This document shows, piece by piece, positions 45,161 through 57,638 of a stretch of 64,000 bases of DNA. The stretch lies in contig NC_061508.1 in NCBI RefSeq assembly GCF_022539505.1, positions 29,940,256-30,004,255 of the forward strand, read 5' to 3'. Within the stretch, counting starts at the first letter, position 1, and each line of letters opens with the position of its first letter. The position numbers and the translations under genes are program-made. The DNA is from Lolium rigidum. Its lineage: Eukaryota; Streptophyta; Magnoliopsida; Poales; Poaceae. Below the pieces are notes generated by a model, which did no database searches, was not told the DNA's origin, and was given only the letters and a program-made list of their open reading frames with translations.

Positions 45161-45860
45161 TTGAATGCACGTGCGTTGCTACGGCTTTTCCTGACTGTGA
45201 ACATAATGTATTTGAAACTTTTCGTTCATGTGAAGTATGGAAACATATATACCTATTTAATAACCAACTGAGAGAAAGAAAGGCAGTTAGGTTAACCAAA
45301 CTTCATATCATGCCCTTGACCTCTTCTATCACTTCAATATGAAGTAACACACTTCTATTTCACATTGCCCTTGTTAATTGTTGTTGGTTCCTACATGATG
45401 TAGCTATTTTCATAAGTAACTATGAGAAAAATGCTCCTTTTTGTCCCTAAGCTATTACGTGTAGATAATCCATATTGACCAAATCCTCAAGTTTCAGTAA
45501 ATCAAGGGAAGTTTAACAAACAACAAATTCCATGTGAAAAAAATCCCAATTTTGGTTTTACATGAATTTCTATAATTTTCTTACAATTCCCTTGATTCTA
45601 TTTGGATGAGTATTTTGGTAGTTTAAAATTTTTTTCCGGTATCCCCTTGTTTTCTAAATGAATGTACATTTATGTGACTTCTACATAGGACCAGAAGTAA
45701 ACATCCACCCGGTTCTACTCCATCCGTCCCCTGCGTAGGCTGTAAATTTAAACAACATAATCTATAGATGCTCTTAATTTAGATGCTCTATTTTCTATTG
45801 ATATAATTTTTATGTTTTACAATTTATGTTATGTTAGTCAAATTGATAATATAGGGATGC
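45161..45860. repeat. Left arm of long inverted repeat, outer segment
   Basis: About 700 bp, inverted copy of 56,310-57,017 with scattered substitutions. Its outer tip (gttgaatgcacgtgcgttgc) is the complement of a Helitron-like 3' end. Confidence 0.9.
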
Positions 45861-47716
45861 ATGCAGGCGGAAATAGCTAACGAAACCCGGGTACGCGCGA
45901 GGATGAAAAGCCATCCAATTAAAGGCCACCACGTGTCTGACAGCACATGTATTTTAATTAAGTATATGATGTATATTTTTCCGTATCTAACGAAACGCAT
46001 ACGGCATTAACTCCCCTCTCCTCCTCCCGAGAAACTCCTCCAGCCCATCCATTCCCCACCTCCCGTTCCCACTTCCCACCACCACCTGCTGCCGCCGTCT
46101 CGCTCCAGCGCGCCTCATGGCCGTCGTCAACCAGGTCCCCTCTTCATCCTTGCCGTCCTCAAGCATGTCGTTCATATGCTCACCCGGACGCGCCTCCTCG
46201 AGCTCCAGCACGGCTCCTGGCCGGCGGCAATGCGGCGCTGCGGGCTAGCTCAAGCGATGGAGGAGGGCTTCTAGGCCGAGCTAGCTCCGGTGGCGGAACG
46301 CCTCGGCAGGGCACATCGGCCTTCAACGATGAGTCGAGATGTTGGTTGGCTGCAGTGGGGCTAGCGCCTATCTCAATCTAGCTGCGGTGTATCCGATCTC
46401 AATCTGGCTACAGACTAAATTTGCTAGATTTCCGTCTTAAAAATCCTCTCTTCTCTAATCAAAGATCTCTCTCCTCTCTTTGCTGCCATGTCCACTTGGA
46501 TTTATTCTATTTTCAGTCCCGTTTTGCTGCAGATTTGGAAAATCAATCCCAAATTAGCGGCCTGCCACCAAGAACTCCACTACAAGGCAATGCAAGGATT
46601 CCCTAATCCAATCGTTCTTTCTCGCCTGAGGCATTTGGCTCACTCCACCACCAAATCGGTCCTACACCGCAGCAGATTACAACCTCGTAATCATCACACC
46701 TGAGAAGAAGAAATCGTTCAGGACAAGTCCATCTGCGCATGGCACGAGCAGATCTCAGCTGGCCACGATTCATGTACGCCACAAATTTTTTATGTAGGAT
46801 CTAGCCCAATTATCTTGATCTGGTTTCCTTTAGTCCCGCGTGTTGGTTTTGTACACAGATTCCTTCACCTCATTCTGATCTGGTAGATAATTATGTTTTT
46901 TATCATATGGACCGGATTCAAAAGTAAGGATTAGTGAATATGCTTTAATTGGTGGATTCTACCACAATATTTTTAGTTTATTTTCTGTTAGACTAGTACT
47001 GGTTTTATTTTGTGACCTCCAAGTCTCAGTGCATGTTCTGCTTCTCTTTATTTCTCTATCAATTTAGATTCTCTTCATTTCTCTTTCATTTTGGTTTTAC
47101 TATAAATGAAGATTAATCTGGCAAGTACAAATGTTTTTTTTCTGAATGTACTTTCAAGACACTGGTGCTTGCGGCGTTTGATTTCAGATTATGTATGCAA
47201 TTTTGTTTACCATGGCTTCATTTTCAATAAAATTGGGCTGTTTGATTTCAGATTATGTATGCAATTTTGTTTACCATGGCTTCATTTTCAATAAAATTGG
47301 GCTTGGAGGGAGGGGGGGGGGCTGTTTTTCTAAAAATATTGTGTACTGTATTTTTTACTTGATGAAAATAATGTTCCTTAATTAATCTGTAAATTAGCAA
47401 AAAAAAACAAATCAAAATTTTTCCATTTTCAGTAGTCTTAGCTTCCATTTTTAGCGGGTCAAAAGCATGCATGCAAAATAAATCTGCATGTGCAATAACT
47501 CTGTACGGTTCTTGTGTACCATGGACCGAAGTTTCAATTAAAGCACAAGCGCATGCAAGGGGGTCCGTGGTATGTACAATCATCCGTATACATTTTACCA
47601 AATCACAGGGTAACACCGTATAAAATAATTGCTATATTAGTTGCTAATCGCATTGCATGCATGTGCGGATGTGATATCGACCTCGCGCGTTGCCAGGTTC
47701 CAAACGTCCGGGTCGT
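45861..47716 (+). other. Segment present only in left arm: gene-like with 64-bp duplication
   Basis: 1.86 kb missing from the right arm and bordered by the short direct repeat gcaygcaggc (45,859 and 47,717). It begins with a promoter-like stretch, then a pyrimidine-rich leader (about 46,010-46,110) and ATG 46,117 opening only a short frame (MAVVNQVPSSSLPSSSMSF). T-rich, intron-like DNA follows. A 64-bp unit is tandemly duplicated (47,176-47,239 and 47,240-47,303). It looks like a captured gene 5' end, but no product can be named. Confidence 0.4.
47176..47303. repeat. 64-bp tandem duplication
   Basis: Two identical 64-bp copies starting gtttgatttcagattatgta, directly adjacent. A recent local duplication in intron-like sequence. 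Confidence 0.95.
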
Positions 47717-48119
47717 GCACGCAGGCATGTAAACCAGGACAGAGGTAGTAGTGTTGATGGAACAAATACACTCAATATAACACCTTTTCTACCCGTTTTC
47801 AAGACAGGGACGGAAACTACACTGGTTATTTCTCATAGCCGTGTGACAAACATTTTTCCCTCGCTTTATAGTTACATAACTTGAACATCACATGACCTAT
47901 CATATGCTAGAAATAATCACCATCTAACAAACACCTAAGATATTGTATATTTTCACTGGACTGAGATAGCATAGAAAATGTATATACACCGTGACTTGAA
48001 AACAACAATCACAGAAGAATGCAGAAAGTATATATTGCTCAAAGGACTTTCCACATGCTAGAGCCTCCATTCTACCCCACCGCCCTAACCACTTGATCAT
48101 ACCGTTCATACATAACATA
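47717..48119. repeat. Left arm of long inverted repeat, middle segment
   Basis: Inverted copy of 55,910-56,310. In the right arm it is joined directly to the outer segment, whereas here 1.86 kb separates them. Confidence 0.9.
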
Positions 48120-51100
48120 TATACACTATATAAAAGTTGATCAGATTTACGCTCCCTGCTTACTTCTGGTACTGTTCATCAGCTATTTTCTCTTCTGTTC
48201 CTCCAATCAGCTCCTAACACGTCTTCAAAATAGACTGATCAATCTTCGTCAAATTTATTTTTCACTCCAGCGGAGGCAACCGGCTACCGGTTACAGTCTG
48301 TCGTCAAAGCGGTGGACGTTGCCCGGTCTTCGGTGGTCAGTTTCCACGTCTCACCACTCAAGAGCACCACGTATGGGTAGCGTTTCTGATTTTGTCTCTC
48401 CAATCCATCAACTCACCACCGCGCCGCCCTTTCCCTCGATGAAGCCAAGGATAGCTCAGATGTCGTGCGTGCCGATGGCGGCGATCTCGGAGCAGAGCGG
48501 CAGCAGCCAGGGGACGGCGACCTTAGGGTCGGGGCACGCGCATGCCAAGAACATCGGCCATGGGGCAGGCGCGGCCCGGCGGCAGCGACCGCGGGGCGGG
48601 GCAGGCGCGTGCCAGGGACGGCGCCCTCGGGGCGGAGCGGCCTAGGCGGTGTGCGTGCCGGTGGCGGCGACCTCGGAGCGGAGCAGCAGCGGGCTGGGGA
48701 CGGCGACTTTGGAGGTGGGACACGCGCTGGCGGTGGCGACCGCGGGGCGGGCCAAGCGCGTGCCAAAGACGGCGTGGAGGCGACATGCGTGCCGGCGGCG
48801 GCGACCTCGGGGCGGACCAGCAGCGGGCAGGGGACGGCGACCTTGGGGGCCAGGAACGCGCTTGCCGGCGGCGGCGACCTCGGGGCGGGCCAGCAGCGGG
48901 CAGGGGACGGTGACCTTGGGGGCCAGGAACGCGCTTGCCGGCGGCGGCGACCGCGGGACGGGGCGGCCGCGTGCCAGGGCGGCGCCCTTGGGGCAGAGCA
49001 GGTGCGGCCTTGGGACGGCGACCTTGGGGCGGACCACGCGCGGGCTAGCGGCGGCCACGTCGGGGCGCAGCAGGCAGGGGTCCGTGCGCGGCCACTGCAC
49101 TGCCGCGGCTGCTGGGATAAGGAGGAGGCCGCCCCGCTACTCTCCCCCGATGGCAGAGGCAGTGCTGCACGGACGACGTGCTGCTGCTCACCGACGCCCC
49201 GCGTTCGCCGCAGCACTCTGGTGAGCACTCCGGCGTTGGCCGATTCCCCTCCAAGCGAGGTCGTGCCCCAGCACTAGGAGACGTCCTGCTTGCGTCGATC
49301 CAGATTCTAAGATTTTCCAACTCTTACATATTAATCTATACGAGCAGATGTACAGGTTGACCTTCAACCTTAAGACGACGATGAGCAGCGGTTGGTTCAA
49401 GTGGAGCACGTTCTGGATGGGCAGATCGACGACTCTATGGGCGGCATGATGCCATAAACCTCGACTAAATCGGCGTGCAGGTAAGTGTTCTTTAACTATC
49501 AAATCCGTTGTACTTCCGCGCCGTTTTGACTCATGCATCGGCGGCTTGAGCTCCGGCCAGATACTCCCCTGCCATGTCCCTAGCAGTCGTCGGATTTGGG
49601 CGTCATGGTCCGGATGTGTACCCGGGAGCCTCTCTGATCCTTGCATCCTCTGGATCCTCTTCCCCTCTTCATTGCTTTTTTTTTTTTTTGCTTTAAGGTT
49701 TATTTGTCATCTGTTCATGTAATTCTGGTTTGCAATGCAAAGCATTTAAATTTTCTCTCTTGTGTTCAGTAATTCTGGCAGGAACAATGCAGAAGTACAT
49801 GCGTCCTCACAAAACAGTTCACTCAAAAGCTTCAACTTGCAATATTTTGATGTGCATGATTCCATCCGGATCTTACTTCGGTATTTCAGAGGAAGTGTCA
49901 ACTATACGATTTGTTGAGGCGCGAATCATAGCCATAGTTGTACTTGCAGGCTGCACTTGTGCCGCTGGAGTTGCAGGCGACAGCTGCAATGCATACCATC
50001 CATATGCTGTAGTTCACGATCTGGGTGGGATGGCTGCCTTGTGAGCTCTGATGTTATTTTAGTTTCCATTCCCATCATCCCACCTGAGCTCTGAAGTTGT
50101 TAGTGGTAGGCTCTAATTGAATATTTGATGCAATTATTTCTTGCCGTACCTGAGAGGTCAGTGGTCTAATGTCAGCTAATATCACTTCCATCTTCTTGGT
50201 TAATACTTAATAGGTCACAGTTTCATGGGCCTATATGTCCAGTTCATGTATCCTTTGTTCCTGGTAGTTAGGCTTACTATATGTATGTGTTATTTTCTGC
50301 AGGTAGTCCTGGTTTTGCCTGTTCTACGTCTTTGGCAGTCTCAGCTGCCTATAGCTTTAGATTTTTCTTCAGGTTCAGGTGCTATATAGGGTGGTTTGTC
50401 CTGACATATTTTTTTTCAGATTTTTTTGTCTTTCTATTTATTTTTGTCATGTACATATGAGATTCTTTATTTGCAAGAGGAAATGGACTATATGTAAAAG
50501 TAGGCACCTTAGATCATTTCATGGTTGCAGGTAGATTCACTAAGTTAGACATAGCTTCAGATAATATCTGATTTGCATTTATACAATCAAAACATTTTCT
50601 TTTCCTTTATCCAGTGTTCAACTAATGTAGATGCAATTGGGTAGCTCACATCTCCATCGTTGCACATTTTAGTGAACTGGACATTGCATTGTCAGCTTTG
50701 TCTGATCAATTATATTGTATGCCGTTTTTAAACCATGACACATATGTTAGTCTGTACACTTCTTTGTTAGTGTTTTCACTGGACTTTATAGATCGGTGAG
50801 TATTTTCCGTGGACTTACCAATAAACAACATACCATGCTTTACGTTAGTTAGACATATTGTTCTTACTGTCTATATTAGAAAAATAGAAATCAGTTCATG
50901 TTTCAGGTTCAGTTATCCTATAATTAGACATTGTTCTTGCTGTCCCTGTTAGAAAAAATAAATATTGGATCATGTTTTCGGTTAAGTTATCCTAAAATTG
51001 AGCAGACTTCTTTTGCTGTCCAAGTTGAATAGTTCGTTACATGTTGCACTCCATTTACCAAGTGGCAGCATGCCATTGGTCATAATTATCCTTCTACTCG

Positions 51101-52114
51101 AAAGAATTTATTATTTGCTTCTTTTGCTCTCCTCCTCTCCGGGATGTCTTGCAGACATGAGCCTGTCACCTGCCATTGACAGTTTGCTTCTGCAGATGAT
51201 TGATTTTCTATGGAAGGCGACATTGCAGCTGAAACGCACCTCCAGGTTCTTGGGTTGCTTCTGAGGAAGATTGTCTTTCTATGGAAAAACGGCATTCCAG
51301 CTGCCTATAGTGTTACTCAGAAATATTAACCAGTCCATTGATTTATGTAATGGCACCTGCTCATGGTACAAGGCTTGGAGAATAGGTTTTGGAACAAGAT
51401 ATAATGTGAAGAAATCGAAGATGGGTTCCTGACAATCTGAATGAAGGGCATCTAGGTTACTTACTTCTGGCTGCTTGCGGGGCTTAACATTCTGACCTTT
51501 CTGGTGTTCATCTTGTGAGCAAACAAATTCAACAGCTGCACTATGGATTAAGATGCTACCGCTACGATTCTGCTCAGGTCTACACTATTGCAGTTGCAGA
51601 TGCTCAGTACTCATTGAGGTATCTTTACAAGCACATGCAATTCCCTATGCAGCATATCCTGTTTAAGTGATGTTGCACGATGGTTGTTTAATGCCTACAA
51701 TCCTTTATTTTCAGTCTCTATGTCCTTGAATGTTCCTTAAGTTTGTAATGGGTTTAACAGTTGATGTCTCTTATATTCTGTCTCCGGCCTCTACTTTTTA
51801 GTATGGCTATAATCTACTTTATCCATTACGCAACTAATTTTGGGTACCATCAGGAAAGCTGCTCAGTATCTTTAGTCTCCACATCTCAAACAAACTACCC
51901 CCACTATGTAATTTTGCTAGGACACGCAGAGACACTATCTGGCTTTGGCTTAGCCCAGTGTAGATATGAATCGGCATCCAGCAAAATAGTTCAGTAAAAC
52001 TTACAAACCTCCACCATGTAATCCATCATATATATGTATGGTACTGCTACAGCTGGATAGTGGTGTTCATATTGCGCCACGGGCACGGCGTGCCGCTGTG
52101 CCAATGCCTCCTAG
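48120..52114 (+). other. Segment present only in left arm: GC-rich repeats, then intron-like DNA
   Basis: About 4.0 kb absent from the right arm. From 48,400 to 49,230 it is GC-rich, built of diverged units of roughly 80-90 bp (words ggcggcgacctcggggcgg, agcagcgggcaggggacgg). The long ORFs there on both strands are Ala/Arg/Pro/Gly-rich, repeat-driven and unsupported. From about 49,650 to 52,100 it is T-rich with gene-like exon/intron texture (for example an open stretch at 49,730-50,043), but no recognisable protein. Confidence 0.45.
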
Positions 52115-52339
52115 TACGTCTCACATGTTATGACCAACATTACTACAAGTGGGATGAGCGCATTTGGCTCTGCATCAGGATTTGTCTTCATCTCTGCTCT
52201 GATCCACTTCACACAACTCCGCTTGTAAAGTAGTTTAACTTGTAAGTATGTTGCAATACTCATTAATCATTGAATTAAGCATTATCTATTTGCAATCAGT
52301 TCTGCTCATGCTCCAATACTTGTACCTGTGTGGAATAAC

Positions 52340-52571
52340 TGTTAGAGTATGTAATGAGCTTGGGTTGGCGCTATAGCCTATTAGTATTAGGGTTAATTAG
52401 AGATAAGGGTAGCTTGCTTAGGGGTCAAGTAAACCTCTCTATATAAGGAGAAGAGACGTATCAATCTAATCAAGCAAGAATTAAGAAGGAAATCCCTTCC
52501 CTCTTGCCACCGGCCGTGGGCAAGGCCCCCAGCCGGCCCTCTCGCGCCATCTCTATAGCAGCACCATAACA
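52340..52571 (+). repeat. Short copia-like LTR (232 bp)
   Basis: Begins tgttagagtatg and ends caccataaca (TGTTA...TAACA). It carries a TATA-like ctatataagg (about 52,438-52,447) and is followed two bases later by the initiator-tRNA-Met primer site. No second LTR in the same orientation is present in the window. Confidence 0.8.
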
Positions 52572-52573
52572 CT

Positions 52574-52585
52574 TGGTATCAGAGC
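52574..52585 (+). other. Primer binding site, initiator tRNA-Met
   Basis: tggtatcagagc, the standard primer site of plant copia elements, right after the LTR. The inverted partner is at 55,440-55,451. Confidence 0.9.
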
Positions 52586-53400
52586 TCCGGGTTCGATCAT
52601 GTTCAGCCCTCCACCGAGTTCTTCCTACCCGCTGGCGCCGCACTCCGACGTCCCCGCCGTTCTCTCCCCGGCGGAGATCACCGCAGCCCTCTACGATCTC
52701 GCCACCGCGGTCCAGGAGATCCACCTCTACTTGGCCGGCCCATACGGGCCGCCGCCGGCCGCGCCACCAGCCGCCACCACCGGCCGCTGCTCCTGCCGTG
52801 GCAGCCGCCGCATCTGGCGGTCGCCGCCACCAACCCGCCCTGGTTGTCATGGCTGTCCCAGCCCCTCGCGGGCCCCGTCGCGGCCGTGGCCTCGCTGCAG
52901 CAGCCGGCACCACCGCCGCCCTGGTTCCCGTGGCCGTCCCAGCCCCTCGCGGGCCCCGTCGCGGAGCCGGCCGCCTTCTTCCCCGCCGGGATGCTGCAGC
53001 AACAGCAGCAGCAGCCGCTGCAGCTGCTGTCCTCACCGATGTTGTCCCTGCTGTTCGATGGGCAGCTGCAACAGCAGCAGTTGCTGCCGTCGCCACCAAC
53101 ACCGCAGCAGCCACGCCCTGTCCCGGGGGAGACTTCCTGCGCCCCTCCACCTGAGCCAGAGGACGAGAGAACCTCGCCGCCGTGCTTTGCTTGGCCACGC
53201 CCTCAGGCAGCGGCGAGGGAGGAAAGGGGAGGGAGGAGGGGGACCTAGCGGCGGCGGGATTAGGGTGCCCCCTGGTCGCCGCGCGGGGACGACGCAGGAG
53301 GGAGAGAACCTCTAGTCGGTTTGCTGATGGTGTACCTCGCTCCCAACCAACAAGTAAGCAACGAAAACAATGTAATACCATGCACAATTAACGCAAGTGA
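52586..53400 (+). other. GC-rich interior of copia-like element and centre of the inverted structure
   Basis: Very GC-rich with cag/ccg runs. Forward ORFs from ATG 52,599 (MFSPPPSSSYPLAPHSDVPA) are Pro/Ala/Ser-rich and could be a degenerate Gag N-terminus, but no Gag, zinc-knuckle or pol motif follows. Copies in the two arms differ in frame. From about 53,115 to 53,398 the sequence is the unpaired spacer between the arms. Confidence 0.45.
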
Positions 53401-53618
53401 TTTACGGAGCTGGTGCGGTGTTGGTGGTGGCGACGGCAGCAGCTGCCCACCGAACAGCAGGGACAACGTCGGTGAGGACAGCAGCTGCAGCGGCGGCGTT
53501 GGTGGCGGCGGCTGCTGCTGCTGTTGCTGCAGCATCCCGGCAGGGAAGAAGGCGGCCGGCTTCGCGACAGGGCCCGCGAGGGGCTGGGACGGCCACGGGA
53601 ACCATGGCGGCGGCGGTG
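53400..53618. repeat. Right arm of long inverted repeat, innermost part
   Basis: Inverted relative of about 52,915-53,110, richer in cag repeats. It is interrupted at 53,618 by the solo LTR and continues at 55,112. Confidence 0.75.
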
Positions 53619-55111
53619 TGATGTCTACGGGTACTTCTATTCTTGTAGACAGTGTTGGGCCTCCAAGAGCAGAGGTTTGTAGAACAGCAGCAAGTTTCCC
53701 TTAATTGAATCACCCAAGGTTTATCGAACTCAGGGAGGTAGAGGTCAAAGATAGTCCTCTCAAGCAACCCTGCAATTAAGATACAAGAAGTCTCTTGTGT
53801 CCCCAACACACCTAATACACTTGTCAGATGTATAGGCGCACTAGTTCGGCGAAGAGATAGTAAAACACAGGTGGTATAGATGAATATGAGTGGTAATAAC
53901 AATCTGAAATAAATATGGCAGCGAGTAAACATGCAGTAGAACAGTAAGTAAGCGATGTTTGCAGTATTGGAAACAAGGCCTAGGGATCATACTTTCACTA
54001 GTGGACACTCTCAACATTGATCACATAATAAATAAATAACTTCTCCTCACTTGTGCTACATACACTCTTTTGTTGGATGACAAACACCATTCATTGTGTA
54101 GGGCTACAAGAGCTCCCTCAAGCCGGAGTTAACAAGCGCCACAACATTCAGCATTCATATTTAAGTAACCTTAGAGCATAATAGATCTTTGCAATTTAAA
54201 CCGAGTACTAACATAGCATACACACTGTCACCATTACACTATGAAGGGGGAATAGATCACATCAATACTATCATAGTTATAATTAACTCCATAACCTACA
54301 AGAGATTATGATCATAACCTACACCAAGAACTACACGATGCACACACTGTCACCATTACACCATGAAGGAGGAATAGACTACTTTAATAACATCACATGA
54401 GTAGCACATAGACTAATAGCGATACAAAGCTCATCATATGGATCTCAATCATGCAAAGCAATTCATGAGATCATTGTATTAGGGTACATGAGAGAGAGAT
54501 TAACCACATAGCTACCGGTACAGCCCTTAGCCTTGGGGGAGAACTACTCCCTCCTCATCATGGGAGACAGCAGCGTTGATGGAGATGGCGGTGGTGTCGA
54601 TGGAGATGCCTTCCGGGGGCAATTCCCCGTCCCGGCGGCGTGCCGGAACAGAGACTTCTGTCCCCCGAATCTTGGCTTCGCGATGGCGGCGGCTCTGGAA
54701 CTTTTCTCGTATCGTGGCTTATCTTTTTAGGGTTTTCGAGGCGGAGACTTTATATAGGCGGAAGGGCAGCCTCGGAGGGGGCCTGGTGGGGCCACACCAT
54801 AGGGGGGCGCACCCAGGGTCCAGGCCGCGCCGCCCTGTGGGGTGGGGCCCCCTGGCTCCCCTCTGGCGCCTCTCTGGCTCTCTGGAAGCTTCCGGGAAAA
54901 ATAAGATCTCTGGCTCCAATTCTGAGAATATTTCCTTTGTAGGATTTCTGGAACCAAAAACAGCAGAAAACAGGAACTGGCACTTCGGCATCTTAATAGG
55001 TTAGTTCCGGAAAATGCATCAAAACATCATAAAGTGTGAACAAAACATGTAGGTATTGTCATAAAACTAGCATGAAACATAAGAAATTATAGATACGTTG
55101 GAGACGTATCA
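53619..55111 (-). mobile_element. Solo LTR of the element A family
   Basis: 1,493 bp, runs tgatgtctacgg to gacgtatca and is a diverged reverse-complement relative of element A's LTR (TATA at 54,749-54,756, GC hairpin near 54,790-54,850). Perfect 5-bp target duplications cggtg flank it (53,614-53,618 and 55,112-55,116). Solo LTRs arise by recombination between the two LTRs of one insertion. It sits inside the right arm, so it is younger than the inverted duplication or specific to that arm. Confidence 0.92.
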
Positions 55112-55439
55112 CGGTGCCGGCTGCTGCAGCGAGGCCACGGCCGCGACGGGGCCCGCGAGGGGCTGGGACGACCACGACAACCAGGGCGGGGTGGTGGCGG
55201 CGACCGCCTGATGCGGCAGCTGCCACGGCAGGAGCAGCGGCCCGGTGGTGGCGGCTGGTGGCGCGGCCGGCGGCGGCCCGTATGGGCCGGCCAAGTAGAG
55301 GTGGATCTCCTGGACCGCGGTGGCGAGATCGCGGAGGGCTGCGGTGTTCTCCACCGGGGAGAGAACGACGGGGACGTCGGAGTGCGGCGCCAGCGGGTGG
55401 GAAGAACTCGGTGGAGGGCTGGACATGATCGAACCCGGA

Positions 55440-55451
55440 GCTCTGATACCA
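55440..55451 (-). other. Primer binding site, initiator tRNA-Met (inverted copy)
   Basis: gctctgatacca on plus, two bases from the inverted short LTR. Confidence 0.88.
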
Positions 55452-55453
55452 AG

Positions 55454-55684
55454 TGTTATGGTGCTGCTAGAGACATGGCGCGAGAGGGCCGGCTGGGGGC
55501 CTTGCCCACGGCCGGTGGCAAGAGGGAAGGAATTTCCTTCTTAATTCTTGCTTGATTAGATTGATACGTCTCCTCTCCTTATATAGAGAGGTTACTTGAC
55601 CCCTAAGCAAGCTACCCTTATCTCTAATTAACCCTAATACTAATAGGCTATAGCGCCAGCCCAAGCCCATTACATACTCTAACA
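55454..55684 (-). repeat. Short copia-like LTR, inverted copy (231 bp)
   Basis: Reverse complement of 52,340-52,571 with few differences. With that copy it forms two head-to-head half elements rather than one retrotransposon. Confidence 0.82.
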
Positions 55685-55909
55685 GTTATTCCACACAGGT
55701 ACAAGTACTGGAGCATGAGCACAACTGATTGCAAATAGATAATGCTTAATTCAATGATTAATGAGTATTGCAACATACTTACAAGTTAAACTACTTTACA
55801 AGCGGAGTTGTGTGAAGTGGATCAGAGCAAAGATGAAGACAAATCCTGATGCAGAGCCAAATGCGCTCATCCCACTTGTAGTAATGTTGGTCATAACATG
55901 TGAGACGTA

Positions 55910-57017
55910 TGTTATGTATGAACAGTATGATCAAGTGGTCAGGGCGGTGGGGCAGAATGGAGGCTCTAGCATGTGGAAAGTCCTTTGAGCAATATATACT
56001 TTCTGCACTCTTCTGTGATTGTTGTTTTCAAGTCACGGTGTATATACATTTTCTATGCTATCTCAGTCCAGTGAAAATATACAATATCTTAGGTGTTTGT
56101 TAGATGGTGATTATTTCTAGCATATGATAGGTCATGTGATGTTCAAGTTATGTAACTATAAAGCGAGTGAAATTTTTTTGTCACACAGCTATGAGAAATA
56201 ACCAGTGTAGTTTCCGTCCCTGTCTTGAAAACGGGTAGAAAAGGTGTTATATTGAGTGTATTTGTTCCATCAACACTACTACCTCTGTCCTGGTTTACAT
56301 GCCTGCGTGCATCCCTATATTATCAATTTGACTAACATAACATAAATTGTAAAACATAAAAATTATATCAATAGAAAATAGAGCATCTAAATTAAGAGCA
56401 TCTATAGATTATGTTGTTTAAATTTACAGCCTACGCAGGGGACGGATGGAGTAGAACCGGGTGGATGTTTACTTCTGGTCCTATGTAGAAGTCACATAAA
56501 TGTACATTCATTTAGAAAACAAGGGGATACCGGGATTTTTTAAACTACCAAAATACTCATCCAAATAGAATCAAGGGAATTGTAAGAAAATTATAGAAAT
56601 TCATGTAAAACCAAAATTGGGATTTTTTTTCACATGGAATTTGTTGTTTGTTAAACTTCCCTTGATTTACTGAAACTTGAGGATTTGGTCAATATGGATT
56701 ATCTGCACGTAATAGCTTAGGGACAAAAAGGAACATTTTTCTCATAGTTACTTATGAAAATAGCTACATCATGTAGGAACCAACAACAATTAACAAGGGC
56801 AATGTGAAATAGAAGTGTGTCACTTCATATTGAAGTGATAGAAGAGGTCAAGGGCATGATATGAAGTTTGGTTAACCTAACTGCCTTTCTTTCTCTCAGT
56901 TGGTTATTAAATAGGTATATATGTTTTCATACTTCACATGAACGGAAAGTTTCAAATACGTTATGTTCACAGTCAGGAATAGAATTTGAAAAGCCTTAGC
57001 AACGCACGTGCATTCAA
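55910..57017. repeat. Right arm of long inverted repeat, middle plus outer segments
   Basis: Inverted copies of 47,717-48,119 and 45,161-45,860, here directly joined at about 56,310. The join uses the gcctgcgtgc/gcatgcaggc microhomology. Confidence 0.9.
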
Positions 57018-57021
57018 CTAG
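56990..57021 (+). mobile_element. Helitron-like 3' end
   Basis: Ends gcaacgcacgtgcattcaac then ctag, followed by host T, as Helitron 3' ends do (CTRR before T). The host sequence around the left copy (ttta at 44,543 before tagggat) shows that ctag falls exactly between A and T of the target. The hairpin just upstream is weak, and no matching 5' TC end was found, so the assignment is moderate. Confidence 0.45.
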
Positions 57022-57638
57022 TAGGGATAAAATTAGAAGAAAAGAAAGCTATGTTAAAGATCTGCATAACACCAACCTTCACAACAGCAAGGACCCATCT
57101 TGCCGAATTCACCAGACTTGGGATGCACATTTGTAGAAATCTTACTTTCTAATACACACACTGAATATACAGCTAGCAAATCGAACAATTCGGCCAACAT
57201 AACACCTAAGAACTCAAATCCATCTTCCAAATTATAAATAAAACAAGCAATTCAACTCACCTCCTAATACACTTCTGAATAAGAATAAGTGGATATTCAT
57301 GGGATTCACACAATGGCGAAGATCACATACAAGGAACAAGATCGGTGGGCTCCTGTACATCTGTCTGATACAAAACCAACTACCCTGGTGAATGCGTTTG
57401 CAGTGAAGTTGTGGTCGGAAAGGGCAAAATAGTTCTAATATTTTACACAAAACATGAGTGATATCAACTTGCTATCTTATGTAAATATATTTATGCACTT
57501 ACAGTTATGTTAGTATAAAGATCAGGTAACACTGTAGGAGCACAAAACATCTTGACTAATAACTATATCCATGTCTGAAGCTTGAGGTTCAGTACATAAT
57601 TGAGTCAATTTACCATATAGTGGAAGCAATGGAGCATA
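57022..57638. repeat. 617-bp direct repeat, right copy
   Basis: Partner of 44,544-45,160, with only a few substitutions and one inserted base. It starts at the Helitron-like end and continues without interruption into the DNA on its right. Confidence 0.9.

Larger units (their letters stand above)
52115..53110. repeat. Left arm of long inverted repeat, inner segment
   Basis: Inverted copy of the right arm from 55,909 down to about 53,400 once the solo LTR (53,619-55,111) is removed. It holds the short copia-like LTR and its GC-rich downstream region. Confidence 0.85.
55112..55909. repeat. Right arm of long inverted repeat, inner segment
   Basis: Inverted copy of 52,115-52,935. Contains the inverted copia-like LTR (55,454-55,684). 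Confidence 0.88.

Noticed and set aside
48413..49277. Long Pro/Ala/Gly-rich ORFs on both strands
   Set aside because: Repeat-driven GC-rich block, with no conserved motif and both strands equally open.
52470..53387. 305-residue reverse ORF across the short copia-like LTR and interior
   Set aside because: Crosses an LTR and primer site in antisense and is Ala/Arg/Gly-rich. It is a composition artefact.
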